DNA of 64,000 bases from Dechloromonas sp. H13 (GTDB lineage Bacteria > Pseudomonadota > Gammaproteobacteria > Burkholderiales > Rhodocyclaceae), in the NCBI RefSeq assembly GCF_009469615.1, contig NZ_SSXX01000002.1:141001-205000 (forward strand). Reading direction: 5' to 3'. Below the pieces are notes generated by a model. It searched no databases, was not told the DNA's origin, and saw nothing but the letters and a program-made list of their open reading frames with translations. A program made the position numbers and the translations under genes. Shown here one piece after another: positions 7,525 to 16,873 of this stretch (positions within the stretch are counted from its first letter, which is position 1; each line of letters begins with the position of its first letter).

Positions 7525-9330
7525 GTGAGCAGCCCCAGCCAACCCGCCAACGCCCCGGCGCCCGCCGCCAACTTCATCAGGAACCTCGTCGAGGCCGATC
7601 TCGCCGCCGGCAAACATGCCCGGCGCCACTGGGCCGGACAGCCGGGCACCGCCGCCGACCATGCCGCCGGGCCGCTCGATCCGGCCAGAATCCGCACCCG
7701 CTTCCCGCCCGAGCCGAACGGCTACCTGCATTTTGGCCATGCCAAGTCGATCCTGCTCAACTTCGGCCTCGCGCAGCAGTACGGCGGCCGCTGCCACTTG
7801 CGCTTCGACGACACCAACCCGGAAAAGGAAGAGCAGGAGTACGTCGATTCGATCATCGACGCCGTGCACTGGCTCGGCTGTTCCTGGGAGAGCGACGGGG
7901 AAACCAATCTCTACTACGCGTCCAACTACTTCGACTGGATGGCCGGTTTCGCCGAATACCTGATCTCGGCCGGCCACGCCTACGTCGACAGCCAGTCGGC
8001 CGACGAAATGCGCGCCAACCGCGGCACGCTGACCCAGCCGGGCAAGGATTCGCCCTTCCGCAATCGTTCGGTCGAAGAGAACATGGACCTCTTCAAGCGC
8101 ATGCAGGCCGGCGAGTTCGCCGACGGCGCGCACATCCTGCGCGCCAAGATCGACATGGCGGCGCCCAACATCAACCTGCGCGACCCGGCGATCTACCGCA
8201 TCCGCCACGCCACCCACCACAACACCGGCGACAAGTGGTGCGTCTACCCGATGTACACCTTCGCCCACCCGATCGAGGACGCGCTGGAGTGCATCACGCA
8301 CTCGATCTGCACGCTCGAATTCGAGGACCAGCGCCCGTTCTACGACTGGCTGCTCGAACGCCTGGCCGAAGGCGGCCTGCTGCAGCGGCCGCTGCCGCAG
8401 CAGATCGAGTTCTCGCGCCTCAACCTGACCTATGTCGTGCTCTCCAAGCGCAAGCTGATCCAGTTGGTCGAGGAAAAGCACGTCGCGGGCTGGGACGACC
8501 CGCGCATGCCGACCCTGGTCGGCGCCCGCCGCCGCGGTTATTCGCCCGAGGGCTTCCGCCTGTTCGCCGAACGCATCGGCGTCTCGAAGAACGACTCGCT
8601 GATCGACTACGCGCTGTTCGAGGACGCCATGCGCGAAGTTATGAACGAATCCGACCTGCGCCGCATCGCCGTGCTCGACCCGCTCAAGCTGATCATCGAC
8701 AACTACCCGGACGGCCAGGTCGAGGAATGCTTCGCGCCCAACCACCCGCTGCATCCGGAACTCGGCCAGCGCAGCGTTCCGTTTTCCCGCGAGCTGTGGA
8801 TCGAGGGCGAGGATTTCCAGGAAGTACCGGAAAAGGGCTTCCGCCGCCTGTTCCCGGGGAACAAGGCGCGCCTGCGCTATGGCTACGTCGTCGAGTGCAC
8901 CGGCTGCGACAAGGACGCCGACGGCAAGGTCGTCGCGGTCCACTGCAATTACCTGCCCGAAACCAAGTCCGGCACGCCGGGTGCCGACAGCGTCAAGGTC
9001 AAGGGCAACCTGCACTGGGTTTCCGCCGCTCATGCCTGCCAGGCCGAAATCCGCCTTTTCGACCGCCTGTTCCGGGTGCCGGCGCCGGGCGCCCGCCGCG
9101 AGGGCGATGCGCCGGAACTGGAACGCAATTTCCTCGACGACCTCAACCCGGATTCCCGGCAGACGATTACCGCCCAGCTCGAACCTGGCCTGCGCGATGC
9201 CCGGCCGGAAGAACGCTTCCAGTTCGAGCGCCACGGCTACTTCACCGTCGACCGCGTCGATTCCCGGGATGGCGCGCCGGTCTTCAACCGCACGGTGACG
9301 CTCAAGGATTCGTGGGGCAAGGCCGGCTGA
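7525..9330 (+). CDS. glnS: Glutamine--tRNA ligase
   Basis: A 601-residue class I aminoacyl-tRNA synthetase that charges tRNA-Gln. It starts with GTG at 7525; the sequence ANFIRNLVEADLAAGKH at about 12-28 is the usual N-terminus of beta-proteobacterial GlnRS. The HIGH-type motif is PEPNGYLHFGHAKS at about 58-71 and the KMSKS counterpart is VVLSKRKLIQL at about 305. A C-terminal two-barrel anticodon-binding region follows (about 345-600). Its stop overlaps the next ATG by one base (TGATG), so it heads a tightly packed run reaching the M23 peptidase gene. Confidence 0.97.
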   Translation: MSSPSQPANAPAPAANFIRNLVEADLAAGKHARRHWAGQPGTAADHAAGPLDPARIRTRFPPEPNGYLHFGHAKSILLNFGLAQQYGGRCHLRFDDTNPEKEEQEYVDSIIDAVHWLGCSWESDGETNLYYASNYFDWMAGFAEYLISAGHAYVDSQSADEMRANRGTLTQPGKDSPFRNRSVEENMDLFKRMQAGEFADGAHILRAKIDMAAPNINLRDPAIYRIRHATHHNTGDKWCVYPMYTFAHPIEDALECITHSICTLEFEDQRPFYDWLLERLAEGGLLQRPLPQQIEFSRLNLTYVVLSKRKLIQLVEEKHVAGWDDPRMPTLVGARRRGYSPEGFRLFAERIGVSKNDSLIDYALFEDAMREVMNESDLRRIAVLDPLKLIIDNYPDGQVEECFAPNHPLHPELGQRSVPFSRELWIEGEDFQEVPEKGFRRLFPGNKARLRYGYVVECTGCDKDADGKVVAVHCNYLPETKSGTPGADSVKVKGNLHWVSAAHACQAEIRLFDRLFRVPAPGARREGDAPELERNFLDDLNPDSRQTITAQLEPGLRDARPEERFQFERHGYFTVDRVDSRDGAPVFNRTVTLKDSWGKAG

Positions 9331-9914
9331 TGAGTGTTGTCGGCCCGGCGGACATCCTCGCCTTCTGGTTCGGCCGGCCGGGCGAGCCGGAGCACGGCCG
9401 GCCCCGCAGCGTCTGGTTCCGCAAGGACGCCGCCTTCGACGATGAGATCCGCCGCCGTTTCCTGCCATCCGTCAAGGCCGCCCTGGCCGGGCAACTGGCG
9501 CACTGGGCGGCAACGCCGGACGGCCTGCTCGCCCTGCTGCTCCTGCTCGACCAGTTTCCGCGCAATCTCTTCCGCGGCACGGCGCAAGCCTTCGCCGGCG
9601 ATGCTCCGGCGCGCCAGCTGGCCGCCGTCGCCATCGACCGGGGTTGGGACGCGCCGCTGGCGGCCGTCGAAAAACTGTTCGTCTATCTGCCCTTCGAGCA
9701 CAGCGAGTCGCTCGCCGACCAGGAACGCTCGCTGGCGCTTTTCACCGCCCTGGCCACCGGCCACGCCGGAAACGACGGCTTTCTCGACTACGCGCGCCGG
9801 CACCACGAAATCATCGCCCGCTTCGGCCGCTTCCCGCACCGCAACGCCGCGCTCGGGCGCCCGTCGACACCCGCCGAGGTGGAATTCCTCGCCCAGCCGG
9901 GCAGCAGCTTCTGA
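9330..9914 (+). CDS. DUF924 family protein
   Basis: A 194-residue helical protein of the DUF924 (TPR-like) family. Recognisable pieces are ILAFWFG near the N-terminus, SVWFRKDAAFDDEIRRRF, LLLLDQFPRNLFRGTAQAFA in the middle and FLDYARRHHEIIARFGRFPHRNAALGR near the C-terminus. The biochemical role of the family is not established. The start overlaps the glnS stop and the next gene begins 5 bases after its stop, so translation is probably coupled. Confidence 0.88.
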   Translation: MSVVGPADILAFWFGRPGEPEHGRPRSVWFRKDAAFDDEIRRRFLPSVKAALAGQLAHWAATPDGLLALLLLLDQFPRNLFRGTAQAFAGDAPARQLAAVAIDRGWDAPLAAVEKLFVYLPFEHSESLADQERSLALFTALATGHAGNDGFLDYARRHHEIIARFGRFPHRNAALGRPSTPAEVEFLAQPGSSF

Positions 9915-9919
9915 CCGGC

Positions 9920-11104
9920 ATGTCGGCGCGTGACATCGAACGGCTCGGCCAGGTCTTCACGCCGCCCAAGGTGGTGGAGTTCATGCTCGACCTGTGTGGC
10001 AACAGCGGCCGGGCGCTCGAACCCTCGGCCGGCGACGGCGCCTTTTTCGCCGAACTGAAGCAGCGGCGCAGCGACTGCGTCGGCATCGAGATCGACCCGC
10101 GCGTCGCGCCGGCCGGCGCCGAAATCCGCGATTTCTTCGATTACCCGCTGAGCGAGCAGTTCGACACCATCGTCGGCAATCCGCCCTACGTGCGTTACCA
10201 GGATGTCGCGGTCGACACCAAGAAACGGCTCAAATCCGAACTCTTCGACGCGCGCAGCAACCTTTTCCTGTTCTTCATCGAGAAATGCGTCCGTCACCTG
10301 AAGCCGGGCGGCGAGCTGGTCTTCATCGTGCCGCGCGAATTCATCAAGCTGACCGCCGCGAAAAAGCTCAATGCCTGGCTCTACGCGCAGGGCAGCATCA
10401 CGCATTTCTTCGAGACCGGCGACACCCGCGTCTTCGGCGAGCACACACCGAACTGCGCCATCTTCCGCTTCGAGAAGGGGCGCATGGACCGTCACATGGC
10501 CGACGGGCGACGCTTCGTCGAGGTGGATGGCCAATTGATGTTCCTGCGCGATGACTACGGCGTGCGCTTTGCCGATGTGTTCACCGTCAAGGTCGGCGCC
10601 GTTTCAGGGGCCGACCACATCTTCACGCACCCCAAGGGCAACATGGAGTTCGTCTGCTCGAAGACCGTGGAAACCGGCGAAACGCGCCGCATGCTGTACG
10701 GCATCAAGCATCCGCACCTGGAAAAGCACAAGGACGAACTGCTTGCCCGCCGCGTCAAAACCTTCGACGAAGGCAACTGGTGGCAGTGGGGGCGGCATTT
10801 TCCGATCAACCTGCATCCGCGCATCTACGTCAATGGCCGCACGCGCAAGCGCGAGCCGTTCTTCCTGCACGACTGCAACAGCTTCGACGGTGCCGTGCTG
10901 GCGCTGTTCACGAAGAACCGCCGCATGCAACGCCGCGAGCTGATCGAATGCACGCTGATGCTCAACCGCGAAGTCGACTGGCAGGAACTCGGCTTCGTCT
11001 GCGACGGTCGTTTCCTGTTCACCCAGCGCAGCCTGCAGACCTGCGTGCTGCCCGACAAATTCTCCCGCTTCCTCCCGCCCGAAGCGAAAAAGGATGCCGC
11101 ATGA
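9920..11104 (+). CDS. Solitary adenine-N6 DNA methyltransferase (Eco57I-like)
   Basis: A 394-residue SAM-dependent methylase. Motif order is that of gamma-type amino-methyltransferases: motif [15 protein letters not shown] at 10-23, motif [12 protein letters not shown] at 33-43, catalytic motif [11 protein letters not shown] at 86-94, and target-recognition sequence in the C-terminal half. It should transfer a methyl group to adenine N6 in DNA. No restriction enzyme or specificity subunit is adjacent; it sits inside a housekeeping run, 5 bases after the DUF924 gene and overlapping pyrF by ATGA. An epigenetic or anti-restriction role is inferred. An RNA-methylase alternative cannot be excluded. 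Confidence 0.78.
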   Translation: MSARDIERLGQVFTPPKVVEFMLDLCGNSGRALEPSAGDGAFFAELKQRRSDCVGIEIDPRVAPAGAEIRDFFDYPLSEQFDTIVGNPPYVRYQDVAVDTKKRLKSELFDARSNLFLFFIEKCVRHLKPGGELVFIVPREFIKLTAAKKLNAWLYAQGSITHFFETGDTRVFGEHTPNCAIFRFEKGRMDRHMADGRRFVEVDGQLMFLRDDYGVRFADVFTVKVGAVSGADHIFTHPKGNMEFVCSKTVETGETRRMLYGIKHPHLEKHKDELLARRVKTFDEGNWWQWGRHFPINLHPRIYVNGRTRKREPFFLHDCNSFDGAVLALFTKNRRMQRRELIECTLMLNREVDWQELGFVCDGRFLFTQRSLQTCVLPDKFSRFLPPEAKKDAA

Positions 11105-11913
11105 CCTTTACCCAGATGCTCGCCGCCGCCTGGCGGAAGAACGATTCGCTGCTCTGCGTGGGCCTCGACCCCGACCCGGCGAAATTCCCCGCCCACCTCA
11201 AGGGCCGCGACGATGCCATCTTCGAATTCTGCCGGACCATCGTCGACGCCACCGCCGACCTCGTCTGTTCCTTCAAGCCGCAGATCGCCTACTTCGCCGC
11301 GCGCCGCGCCGAAGACCAGCTGGAAGCGCTGATCGCCCACATCCACGCCAAACATCCCGGCATCCCGGTCATTCTCGACGCCAAGCGCGGCGACATCGGC
11401 TCGACCGCCGAGCAGTACGCGATCGAGGCCTTCGAGCGCTTCCGGGCCGATGCCGTCACGGTCAACCCCTACATGGGCCGCGATTCGGTCGATCCTTACT
11501 TGGCCTACCCGGACAAGGGCGTCATCCTGCTCTGCCGCACCTCCAACCCCGGTGGCTCTGATCTGCAGTTTCTCGACGTCGGGGGCGAGAAACTGTACGA
11601 GCGCGTCGCCCGCCTGGCGGCCGGCGAATGGAACACGACCGGCCAGATCGCCCTCGTCGTCGGCGCCACCTTCCCGGCCGAGATCGCCCGCGTGCGCGAG
11701 ATCGTCGGCGACATGCCCTTGCTGGTGCCGGGCATCGGCGCCCAGGGCGGCGACGTCGCGGCGACCGTCAAGGCCGGCCGCACCGCCGACGCCACCGGCT
11801 TGATGATCAACTCCTCGCGTGCCATCCTCTACGCCGGCAAGGACGAGAATTTTTACATCGCCGCCCGCGCCGCGGCACAGGAAACGCGCGCCACCATCAA
11901 TCTCTACCGCTGA
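11101..11913 (+). CDS. pyrF: Orotidine 5'-phosphate decarboxylase
   Basis: A 270-residue enzyme that converts OMP to UMP, the last step of de novo pyrimidine synthesis. It is the longer type-2 form (about 270 residues) found in betaproteobacteria. The catalytic signature [12 protein letters not shown] at 92-103 contains the Asp-Lys-x-x-Asp set (D93, K95, D98), and the phosphate-binding end [11 protein letters not shown] is at about 206-216. The ATG overlaps the methylase stop. Confidence 0.97.
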   Translation: MTFTQMLAAAWRKNDSLLCVGLDPDPAKFPAHLKGRDDAIFEFCRTIVDATADLVCSFKPQIAYFAARRAEDQLEALIAHIHAKHPGIPVILDAKRGDIGSTAEQYAIEAFERFRADAVTVNPYMGRDSVDPYLAYPDKGVILLCRTSNPGGSDLQFLDVGGEKLYERVARLAAGEWNTTGQIALVVGATFPAEIARVREIVGDMPLLVPGIGAQGGDVAATVKAGRTADATGLMINSSRAILYAGKDENFYIAARAAAQETRATINLYR

Positions 11914-11922
11914 GGAACCGCC

Positions 11923-12804
11923 ATGCGCATGGATGACCAACGCGAAAGCGACAACATCGAGGACCGCCGCGGCGGCGGTTTCGGCGGCGGTGGCGGCCTG
12001 CGGCTGGGCGGCGGGCGCCTCGGCATCGGCACCATCGTCATCGCCCTCGTTGCCAGCTACTTCCTCGGCATCAACCCGCTGACCGTCCTCAGCATGCTGA
12101 GCGGCGGCGGCATGCCGGCCGTCGAGCAAAGCGCGCCGCCGGCCCACAAGCCGCCGGCGCACGACGAGACGGCGATCTTCGTCTCCAAGGTGCTGGCCTC
12201 CACCGAGGACACCTGGATCGAGGTCTTCCGCGCCAGCGGCCGCCAGTACGAGGAGCCCAAGCTGGTGCTCTTCTCCGGCGTCACGCCGACCGCCTGCGGC
12301 ACCGGCCAGGCGGCGATGGGGCCGTTCTACTGTCCCGGCGACCAGAAGGTCTATATCGACCTTTCCTTCTTCCGCGACCTCAAGGAGCGCTTCCGCGCGC
12401 CGGGCGAGTTCGCGCAGGCCTACGTCATCGCCCACGAGGTCGGGCACCACGTGCAGAACCTGCTCGGCATCGCCGACCAGGTCGAGAAGGCGCGGCGCCG
12501 CAGCAGCGAGCGCGAGGCCAACGCCCTCTCGGTGCGCATGGAGCTGCAGGCCGACTGCCTGGCCGGCGTCTGGGGCAAGCATACCGACACGATGAAGAAC
12601 ATCCTCGAACCGGGCGACCTCGAAGCGGCGCTGACCGCCGCCACCGCCATCGGCGACGACCGCCTGCAGCAGCAGGCGCAGGGCCGCATCGTGCCGGAAA
12701 GCTTCACACACGGCACCTCGGCGCAGCGTGTGCGCTGGTTCAAGCGCGGCTTCGAGACCGGTGACCTCAACCAGTGCAACACCTTCAAGGCCGCCCAGCT
12801 GTAA
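11923..12804 (+). CDS. ypfJ: Neutral zinc metallopeptidase, YpfJ family
   Basis: A 293-residue membrane-anchored metalloprotease. The N-terminus is Gly-rich and cytoplasmic, followed by one membrane helix at about 34-50, and the catalytic domain outside. The zinc site HEVGHH at 171-176 lies in AYVIAHEVGHHVQNLLG, with a downstream MELQADCLAGVW (about 210-221) providing the third ligand; both are hallmarks of the family. Substrates are unknown. It starts 9 bases after pyrF. Confidence 0.92.
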   Translation: MRMDDQRESDNIEDRRGGGFGGGGGLRLGGGRLGIGTIVIALVASYFLGINPLTVLSMLSGGGMPAVEQSAPPAHKPPAHDETAIFVSKVLASTEDTWIEVFRASGRQYEEPKLVLFSGVTPTACGTGQAAMGPFYCPGDQKVYIDLSFFRDLKERFRAPGEFAQAYVIAHEVGHHVQNLLGIADQVEKARRRSSEREANALSVRMELQADCLAGVWGKHTDTMKNILEPGDLEAALTAATAIGDDRLQQQAQGRIVPESFTHGTSAQRVRWFKRGFETGDLNQCNTFKAAQL

Positions 12805-12808
12805 GCGC

Positions 12809-13348
12809 ATGCCGGACGTCCCGCCATCGCCGCGGCCGCGCCCGCGCTGGCGCCGCTGGGCGCTGGAAGTCCTGATCGTCCTGGTCGCGCTGGCCGCCTT
12901 CCAGTTATGGCAGCTGCGCGACGCTGTGCGCGGCCCGGCACCGGCTGTCGCCGGCGAGCGCCTCGACGGCAGTCCGTTTGACCTCGCCGCCTGGCGCGCC
13001 GGCCAGCACGGACGGGCGACGCTGCTTTACTTCTGGGCCGAATGGTGCCCGATCTGCAAGACCACGGCCGGCAATGTCACGGCGGTCACCGAAGACTGGC
13101 CAGTGACCAGCGTCGCCAGCCAGTCCGGTCCCGCGGCGCAGGTGGCCGGCCACCTGCGGGCTGCCGGCCACTCGTGGCCGACCCTCGCCGATCCGCGCGC
13201 CGATATCCTCCGGCGGTTCGGCGTGCCCGGCGTGCCCGCCTTCGTCGTGATCGACCCGCGCGGCGACGTCCGTTTCGTCACGCTCGGCTACACTAGCGAA
13301 ATCGGCCTGCGCCTGCGTCTCTGGTGGGCGACCTGGAGCGGCGCATGA
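12809..13348 (+). CDS. Membrane-anchored thioredoxin-like protein disulfide oxidoreductase (ScsD/TlpA-like)
   Basis: A 179-residue protein: Arg-rich N-terminus, one membrane helix at about 18-36, and a periplasmic thioredoxin fold with FWAEWCPICKTT carrying the redox pair Cys80/Cys83. The cis-Pro loop is GVPGVPAFVVID at about 139-150. It probably reduces or isomerises disulfides in the periplasm, as ScsD or TlpA do. The start 5 bases after the metallopeptidase stop and the ATGA overlap with the M23 gene suggest a cell-envelope maintenance unit. Confidence 0.85.
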   Translation: MPDVPPSPRPRPRWRRWALEVLIVLVALAAFQLWQLRDAVRGPAPAVAGERLDGSPFDLAAWRAGQHGRATLLYFWAEWCPICKTTAGNVTAVTEDWPVTSVASQSGPAAQVAGHLRAAGHSWPTLADPRADILRRFGVPGVPAFVVIDPRGDVRFVTLGYTSEIGLRLRLWWATWSGA

Positions 13349-14157
13349 GGCGGGTGTACGTACTGCTGGCGGGGCTCGGCCTGAGCCTTGCCGCCGCTGC
13401 CTTGCCGCAGCATGCGCCGGTGCCGGGCGGCGTCGCCGTCATCGACCTCGGCGCGGCGGGGCCGACGGCGCCGACCGCGCGCTGGGGCGATCAGCCGCTG
13501 GCCGTGCTGCGCGACAACGGTCGCTGGGTGGCGCTGCTCGGTATCCCGCTAGACACCCTGCCGGGTACGCTGGAAATCGATGTTTTCAGCGGGTCGACCG
13601 CAACCGCCCGCAGCGTGCAGGTCGGCGTGAAGAACTACCCGGAGCAGCGCCTGACGATCCGGGACAAGCGCAAGGTAGAGCCGAATGCCGACGATCTGGC
13701 GCGCATCGAGCGCGAACGGGAGATCACCGAAGCGATCAAGCGCCGCTTCAGCGCGGCGGCGCCGGATGCCGATTTCGCCCTGCCGGCTGCCGGCCCTCTG
13801 TCGTCGCGCTTCGGCCTACGCCGCGTCTTAAACGGCCAGTCGCGCAACCCGCATGCCGGGCTCGACGTCGCCGTCGGCACCGGCGCCCCGGTCAGGGCGC
13901 CGGCTGTGGGCGTCGTGGCCAACACCGGCGACTACTTCTTCAACGGCAACACCGTCTTCATCGACCACGGCCAGGGGCTGATCACCGCCTACATGCACCT
14001 GTCGCGCATCGACGTCCGCTCCGGTCAACCGGTCAGGAAGGGCGAGATCCTCGGCGCCGTCGGCGCCACCGGGCGGGTGACCGGCCCGCACCTGCACTGG
14101 GCGGTCATCCTCAACAACACGCCGGTCGATCCCGAACTGTTCCTGCTTCGCCCCTGA
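13345..14157 (+). CDS. M23 family metallopeptidase (LytM-type)
   Basis: A 270-residue secreted peptidase with a signal peptide (hydrophobic about 4-21). A beta-rich N-terminal region precedes the LytM domain at about 145-265, with zinc ligands in NPHAGLDVAVG and the HLHW motif in TGPHLHWAVI. Such enzymes cut peptide cross-links in peptidoglycan; whether this copy is active is supported by intact ligands. It ends the co-directional run that starts at glnS and converges with the cytochrome c gene. Confidence 0.93.
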   Translation: MRRVYVLLAGLGLSLAAAALPQHAPVPGGVAVIDLGAAGPTAPTARWGDQPLAVLRDNGRWVALLGIPLDTLPGTLEIDVFSGSTATARSVQVGVKNYPEQRLTIRDKRKVEPNADDLARIEREREITEAIKRRFSAAAPDADFALPAAGPLSSRFGLRRVLNGQSRNPHAGLDVAVGTGAPVRAPAVGVVANTGDYFFNGNTVFIDHGQGLITAYMHLSRIDVRSGQPVRKGEILGAVGATGRVTGPHLHWAVILNNTPVDPELFLLRP

Positions 14158-14164
14158 GCGGCCA

Positions 14165-14761
14165 TTACCCCGGGTTCTTGCCGCCGACCGCCCGGGCGGT
14201 GGCGTTGGCCGGCGGCGCGTACTCGGGCACCTTGTTCTTCACCGCCGGCTGCGCCATCAGGTAGGCGTAGATGGCGCGCAGGTCGCTGTCAGGCAGCGCG
14301 GCGATCGCCTGCCAAGGCATCGGCGGCATGATCGGGCGCGCGACACCGACGTGCTTGCCGGTGCGCATGGCCTGGACGAAATCCTTCTCCTTCCAGGCGC
14401 CGATGCCGGTTTCGCGGTCGGGCGTCAGGTTGGCCGCGTAGGTCGTGCCCCAAGGGCCGACGAAGGCGGTCATCGTCGCCGAGCCGGCCCCGTTCCAGTC
14501 GTTGTCCAGCTTGGGCGGGGGCGGCAGGCGCAGGCTTTCCGGGTGGCCGGAGAGCCCGCGGACCATGTCCTTTTCCGGTCCGTTGGCGCCCATTTTGAAA
14601 GGCGTGTGGCAGGTGACGCAGTCGCCGGCGGCGACCAGCAGGGCACCGCGCTTGACCTTTGCGGTATTCCCGCCGTCGGCCAGGGCGGCAGACGAGTGGG
14701 CGACGGCGCAGACAAGGGCGGCGGCGAGGAGGGGGGATTGGGCGATGAAGCGCTTGGTCAT
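14165..14761 (-). CDS. Periplasmic monohaem cytochrome c
   Basis: A 198-residue protein with a signal peptide (cleavage after about residue 28, SSAALA) and a single haem c site CVTCH (Cys48, Cys51, His52) in VAAGDCVTCHTPF. Met residues in RPIMPPMPWQ (about 144-153) offer the sixth ligand. The layout resembles the single-haem cytochrome domains that accept electrons from membrane-bound dehydrogenases. It follows the E1 beta gene by 36 bases on the same strand with its own AGGAG, so it is probably co-transcribed with the alpha/beta pair. Confidence 0.9.
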   Translation of the reverse strand: MTKRFIAQSPLLAAALVCAVAHSSAALADGGNTAKVKRGALLVAAGDCVTCHTPFKMGANGPEKDMVRGLSGHPESLRLPPPPKLDNDWNGAGSATMTAFVGPWGTTYAANLTPDRETGIGAWKEKDFVQAMRTGKHVGVARPIMPPMPWQAIAALPDSDLRAIYAYLMAQPAVKNKVPEYAPPANATARAVGGKNPG

Positions 14762-14797
14762 GGTTGTTCTCCTGGGTTGGGGTTGGGGTGGTGCGGG

Positions 14798-15766
14798 TCA
14801 GGTGGCTTGCCGCTGGCAGAGTGTGGCGGCAGCGGTGGCGATGGCCGCGGCCTGGGGAACGAAAGCCTGTTCGAGCGGGTAGCTGGCGGCGACCGGCGCA
14901 TCCGGGCCGCCGAGGCGGACGATCGGTGCCTTGAGCCGGGCGAAGGCCTTTTCCGCCACCAGCGCGGCGATTTCGGCGCCGATGCCGCACAGGCGGTTGG
15001 CCTCATGCACGACGACCAGGCGCCCGGTGCGGGTGACCGAGGCGAGGATGGCGGCCTCGTCGAGCGGCTTGAGGCTACGCAGGTCGATGACCTCGGCGGC
15101 GATGCCCTGAGCCGCAAGCGTTTCGGCCGCTGCCAGGCAGCCGTGGACGGTCTTGCCGTAGGAGACCAGCGTCACGTCGTTGCCCTCGCGCAGCACGGCG
15201 GCCTGGCCGAGGGGAACGATGTGCTCGCCGGCCGGCACTTCGCCGGGCTGGTAGAGCAGCCCGATGTCGAGGAAGAAGAGCACCGGGTTGTCGTCGCGGA
15301 TGGCCGCCTTGAGCAGGCCCTTGGCGTCCGCCGGGTTGCTCGGCATGACCACCTTGAGGCCGGGGCTGTGGACGAACCAGGCCTCGACATTGTGGTTGTG
15401 CTGGGCGCCGACGCCCCAGCCGGCGCCGGTCATGGCCAGGGTGACGAGCGGGAAGGAGAACTGGCCGCCGGACATGAAGCGCAGCTTGCCGGCGCTGTTG
15501 ACCAGTTCGTCCATGGCGTAGCAGAGGAAGGGGGCGAACAGCAGGTCGATGACCGGGCGCAGGCCGGTGCCGGCGGCGCCGACCGCCGTGCCGGCGATGA
15601 TGCCTTCGGCGAGCGGGGTGTTGCGGACGCGCAGGGCGCCGAATTCCTGGACCAGGTCGTGGCGCTTGGTGGCGACGCCCTCGCCGAAGACGAGAACGCG
15701 GGGATCGTGGCGCATTTCCTCGACAAGGGCGGCGCCGATGGCATCGTAAAGGGTCATTGCAGGCAT
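14798..15766 (-). CDS. Alpha-ketoacid / acetoin dehydrogenase E1 component, beta subunit
   Basis: A 322-residue transketolase-type beta subunit (pyrimidine-binding domain about 4-180, C-terminal domain about 195-315). Typical segments are VLVFGEGVATKRH, RVRNTPLAEGIIAG and the potassium/TPP region NSAGKLRFMSGGQF. With the alpha subunit it would decarboxylate pyruvate, a branched 2-oxoacid or acetoin using thiamine diphosphate. GAGGAG precedes the ATG and the alpha stop is only 9 bases upstream. No lipoyl E2 or E3 gene is adjacent, which is unusual. Confidence 0.9.
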   Translation of the reverse strand: MPAMTLYDAIGAALVEEMRHDPRVLVFGEGVATKRHDLVQEFGALRVRNTPLAEGIIAGTAVGAAGTGLRPVIDLLFAPFLCYAMDELVNSAGKLRFMSGGQFSFPLVTLAMTGAGWGVGAQHNHNVEAWFVHSPGLKVVMPSNPADAKGLLKAAIRDDNPVLFFLDIGLLYQPGEVPAGEHIVPLGQAAVLREGNDVTLVSYGKTVHGCLAAAETLAAQGIAAEVIDLRSLKPLDEAAILASVTRTGRLVVVHEANRLCGIGAEIAALVAEKAFARLKAPIVRLGGPDAPVAASYPLEQAFVPQAAAIATAAATLCQRQAT

Positions 15767-15775
15767 GGCGGCTCC

Positions 15776-16738
15776 TCAGGCGTAAACGTTGTCGGTCAGG
15801 GCGTCGGGTGCCGGGTAGGGCGATGCCTCGGCGAAAGCCAGGGCGCCGGCGATGTGGTCGGCGGCCCTGGCGGCCAATGCCGTGGCGCCCGCCGCGTCCA
15901 GGCTGCCGGCGGCAACGAGGCGGTCGCGGCACAGGGCGATCGGGTCGCGCGCCAGCCACGCGTCGCGTTCGGCCGGGTCCACGTAGCCCTGGTCGTCCGG
16001 CTCGAAATGGCCGCGCGTCCGGTAGGTCCAGGTTTCCAGTAGATAGGGGCGGCGGCTGGCGCGCACCTGGGCGGCGGCGGCTGTCGCGGCAGTCAGGACG
16101 GCGCTGACGTCGTTGCCGTCGACGGTGCTCGCCGGGATGCCGTAGGACTGGGCCCAGGTGGCGACGTGTTCGCGGCTCATGGCCTCGCGCCGATGGACGA
16201 AGGCCTGCCAGTGGTTGTTCTCGCAGACGTAGAGGATGGGCAGGTTCCACAGGGCGGCGAGGTTGAGCGATTCGTGGAAGCTGCCTTCGCAGGCTGCGCC
16301 GTCGCCGAGGAAGCAGACGACGATGCCCGGTTTGCCGAGCATGGTCTGCGACAGCGCGACGCCCGGCGCCAGCGACAGTTCGGCGCCGACGATGGTCGAG
16401 GTGAGGACGACACCCAGTTCCTTCACGGAAATGTGCAGCGAGCCGCTCCTCCCGCCGCAATAGCCGTCGCGGCGGCCCATCACCTCGGCCAGCAGGCGGC
16501 CGGGGTTGGCGCCGCGCGCCAGCAGGTGGCCCGCACTGCGGTGGTTGGTGAGGATCAGGTCGTCGCCGGACAGGGCGTTGACGACGCCGACGGCGGCCGC
16601 TTCCTGGCCGACCGAGGTGCAGGTGCCGGGCACCTTGCCGGCGGCGCTGCCGGCGACGATGGCTTCCTCGTAGGCGCGGATGAGCAGCATCTGCTCGAGC
16701 AGGTGCCGCGGGTCGATTTCGTGTGGTGCTGGGGTCAT
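15776..16738 (-). CDS. Alpha-ketoacid / acetoin dehydrogenase E1 component, alpha subunit
   Basis: The ATG at 16738 is preferred over one 57 bases upstream because GGGAG precedes it; the product is 320 residues. The thiamine diphosphate motif is VVCFLGDGAACEGSFHESLN followed by ILYVCENN (about 140-175), and the N-terminus LLEQMLLIRAYEEAI is the standard E1 alpha beginning. The absence of phosphorylation-loop features fits the acetoin (AcoA-like) or short pyruvate dehydrogenase group. It is first in a three-gene minus-strand unit with the beta subunit and a cytochrome c. Confidence 0.9.
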   Translation of the reverse strand: MTPAPHEIDPRHLLEQMLLIRAYEEAIVAGSAAGKVPGTCTSVGQEAAAVGVVNALSGDDLILTNHRSAGHLLARGANPGRLLAEVMGRRDGYCGGRSGSLHISVKELGVVLTSTIVGAELSLAPGVALSQTMLGKPGIVVCFLGDGAACEGSFHESLNLAALWNLPILYVCENNHWQAFVHRREAMSREHVATWAQSYGIPASTVDGNDVSAVLTAATAAAAQVRASRRPYLLETWTYRTRGHFEPDDQGYVDPAERDAWLARDPIALCRDRLVAAGSLDAAGATALAARAADHIAGALAFAEASPYPAPDALTDNVYA

Positions 16739-16873
16739 GGCTGCTCCCGTGGTTGGTCGGTGATTGCAGTCTAGACCGCCCGAAAGCCATGACAAGACGG
16801 GCGGCCGGCGCTTATGAATCTTTTAAGAAGCGCTGAATGAAGATTTAAGATTCGCGGCTCACGGCCGCAAAAA
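16739..16873. other. Short intergenic region with an AT-rich dyad
   Basis: 135 bases between the end of the GAF-domain gene and the start of the E1 alpha gene, both on the minus strand. It holds an inverted repeat GAATCTT (16816-16822) / AAGATTC (16847-16853) with TTTAAG sequence inside. No T-run follows, so an operator for the E1 operon is as likely as a terminator. Confidence 0.35.

Noticed and set aside
5385..11104. Restriction-modification pair from the nuclease-like protein and the adenine methylase
   Set aside because: They are about 3.5 kb apart with glnS and other genes between, in separate transcription units.
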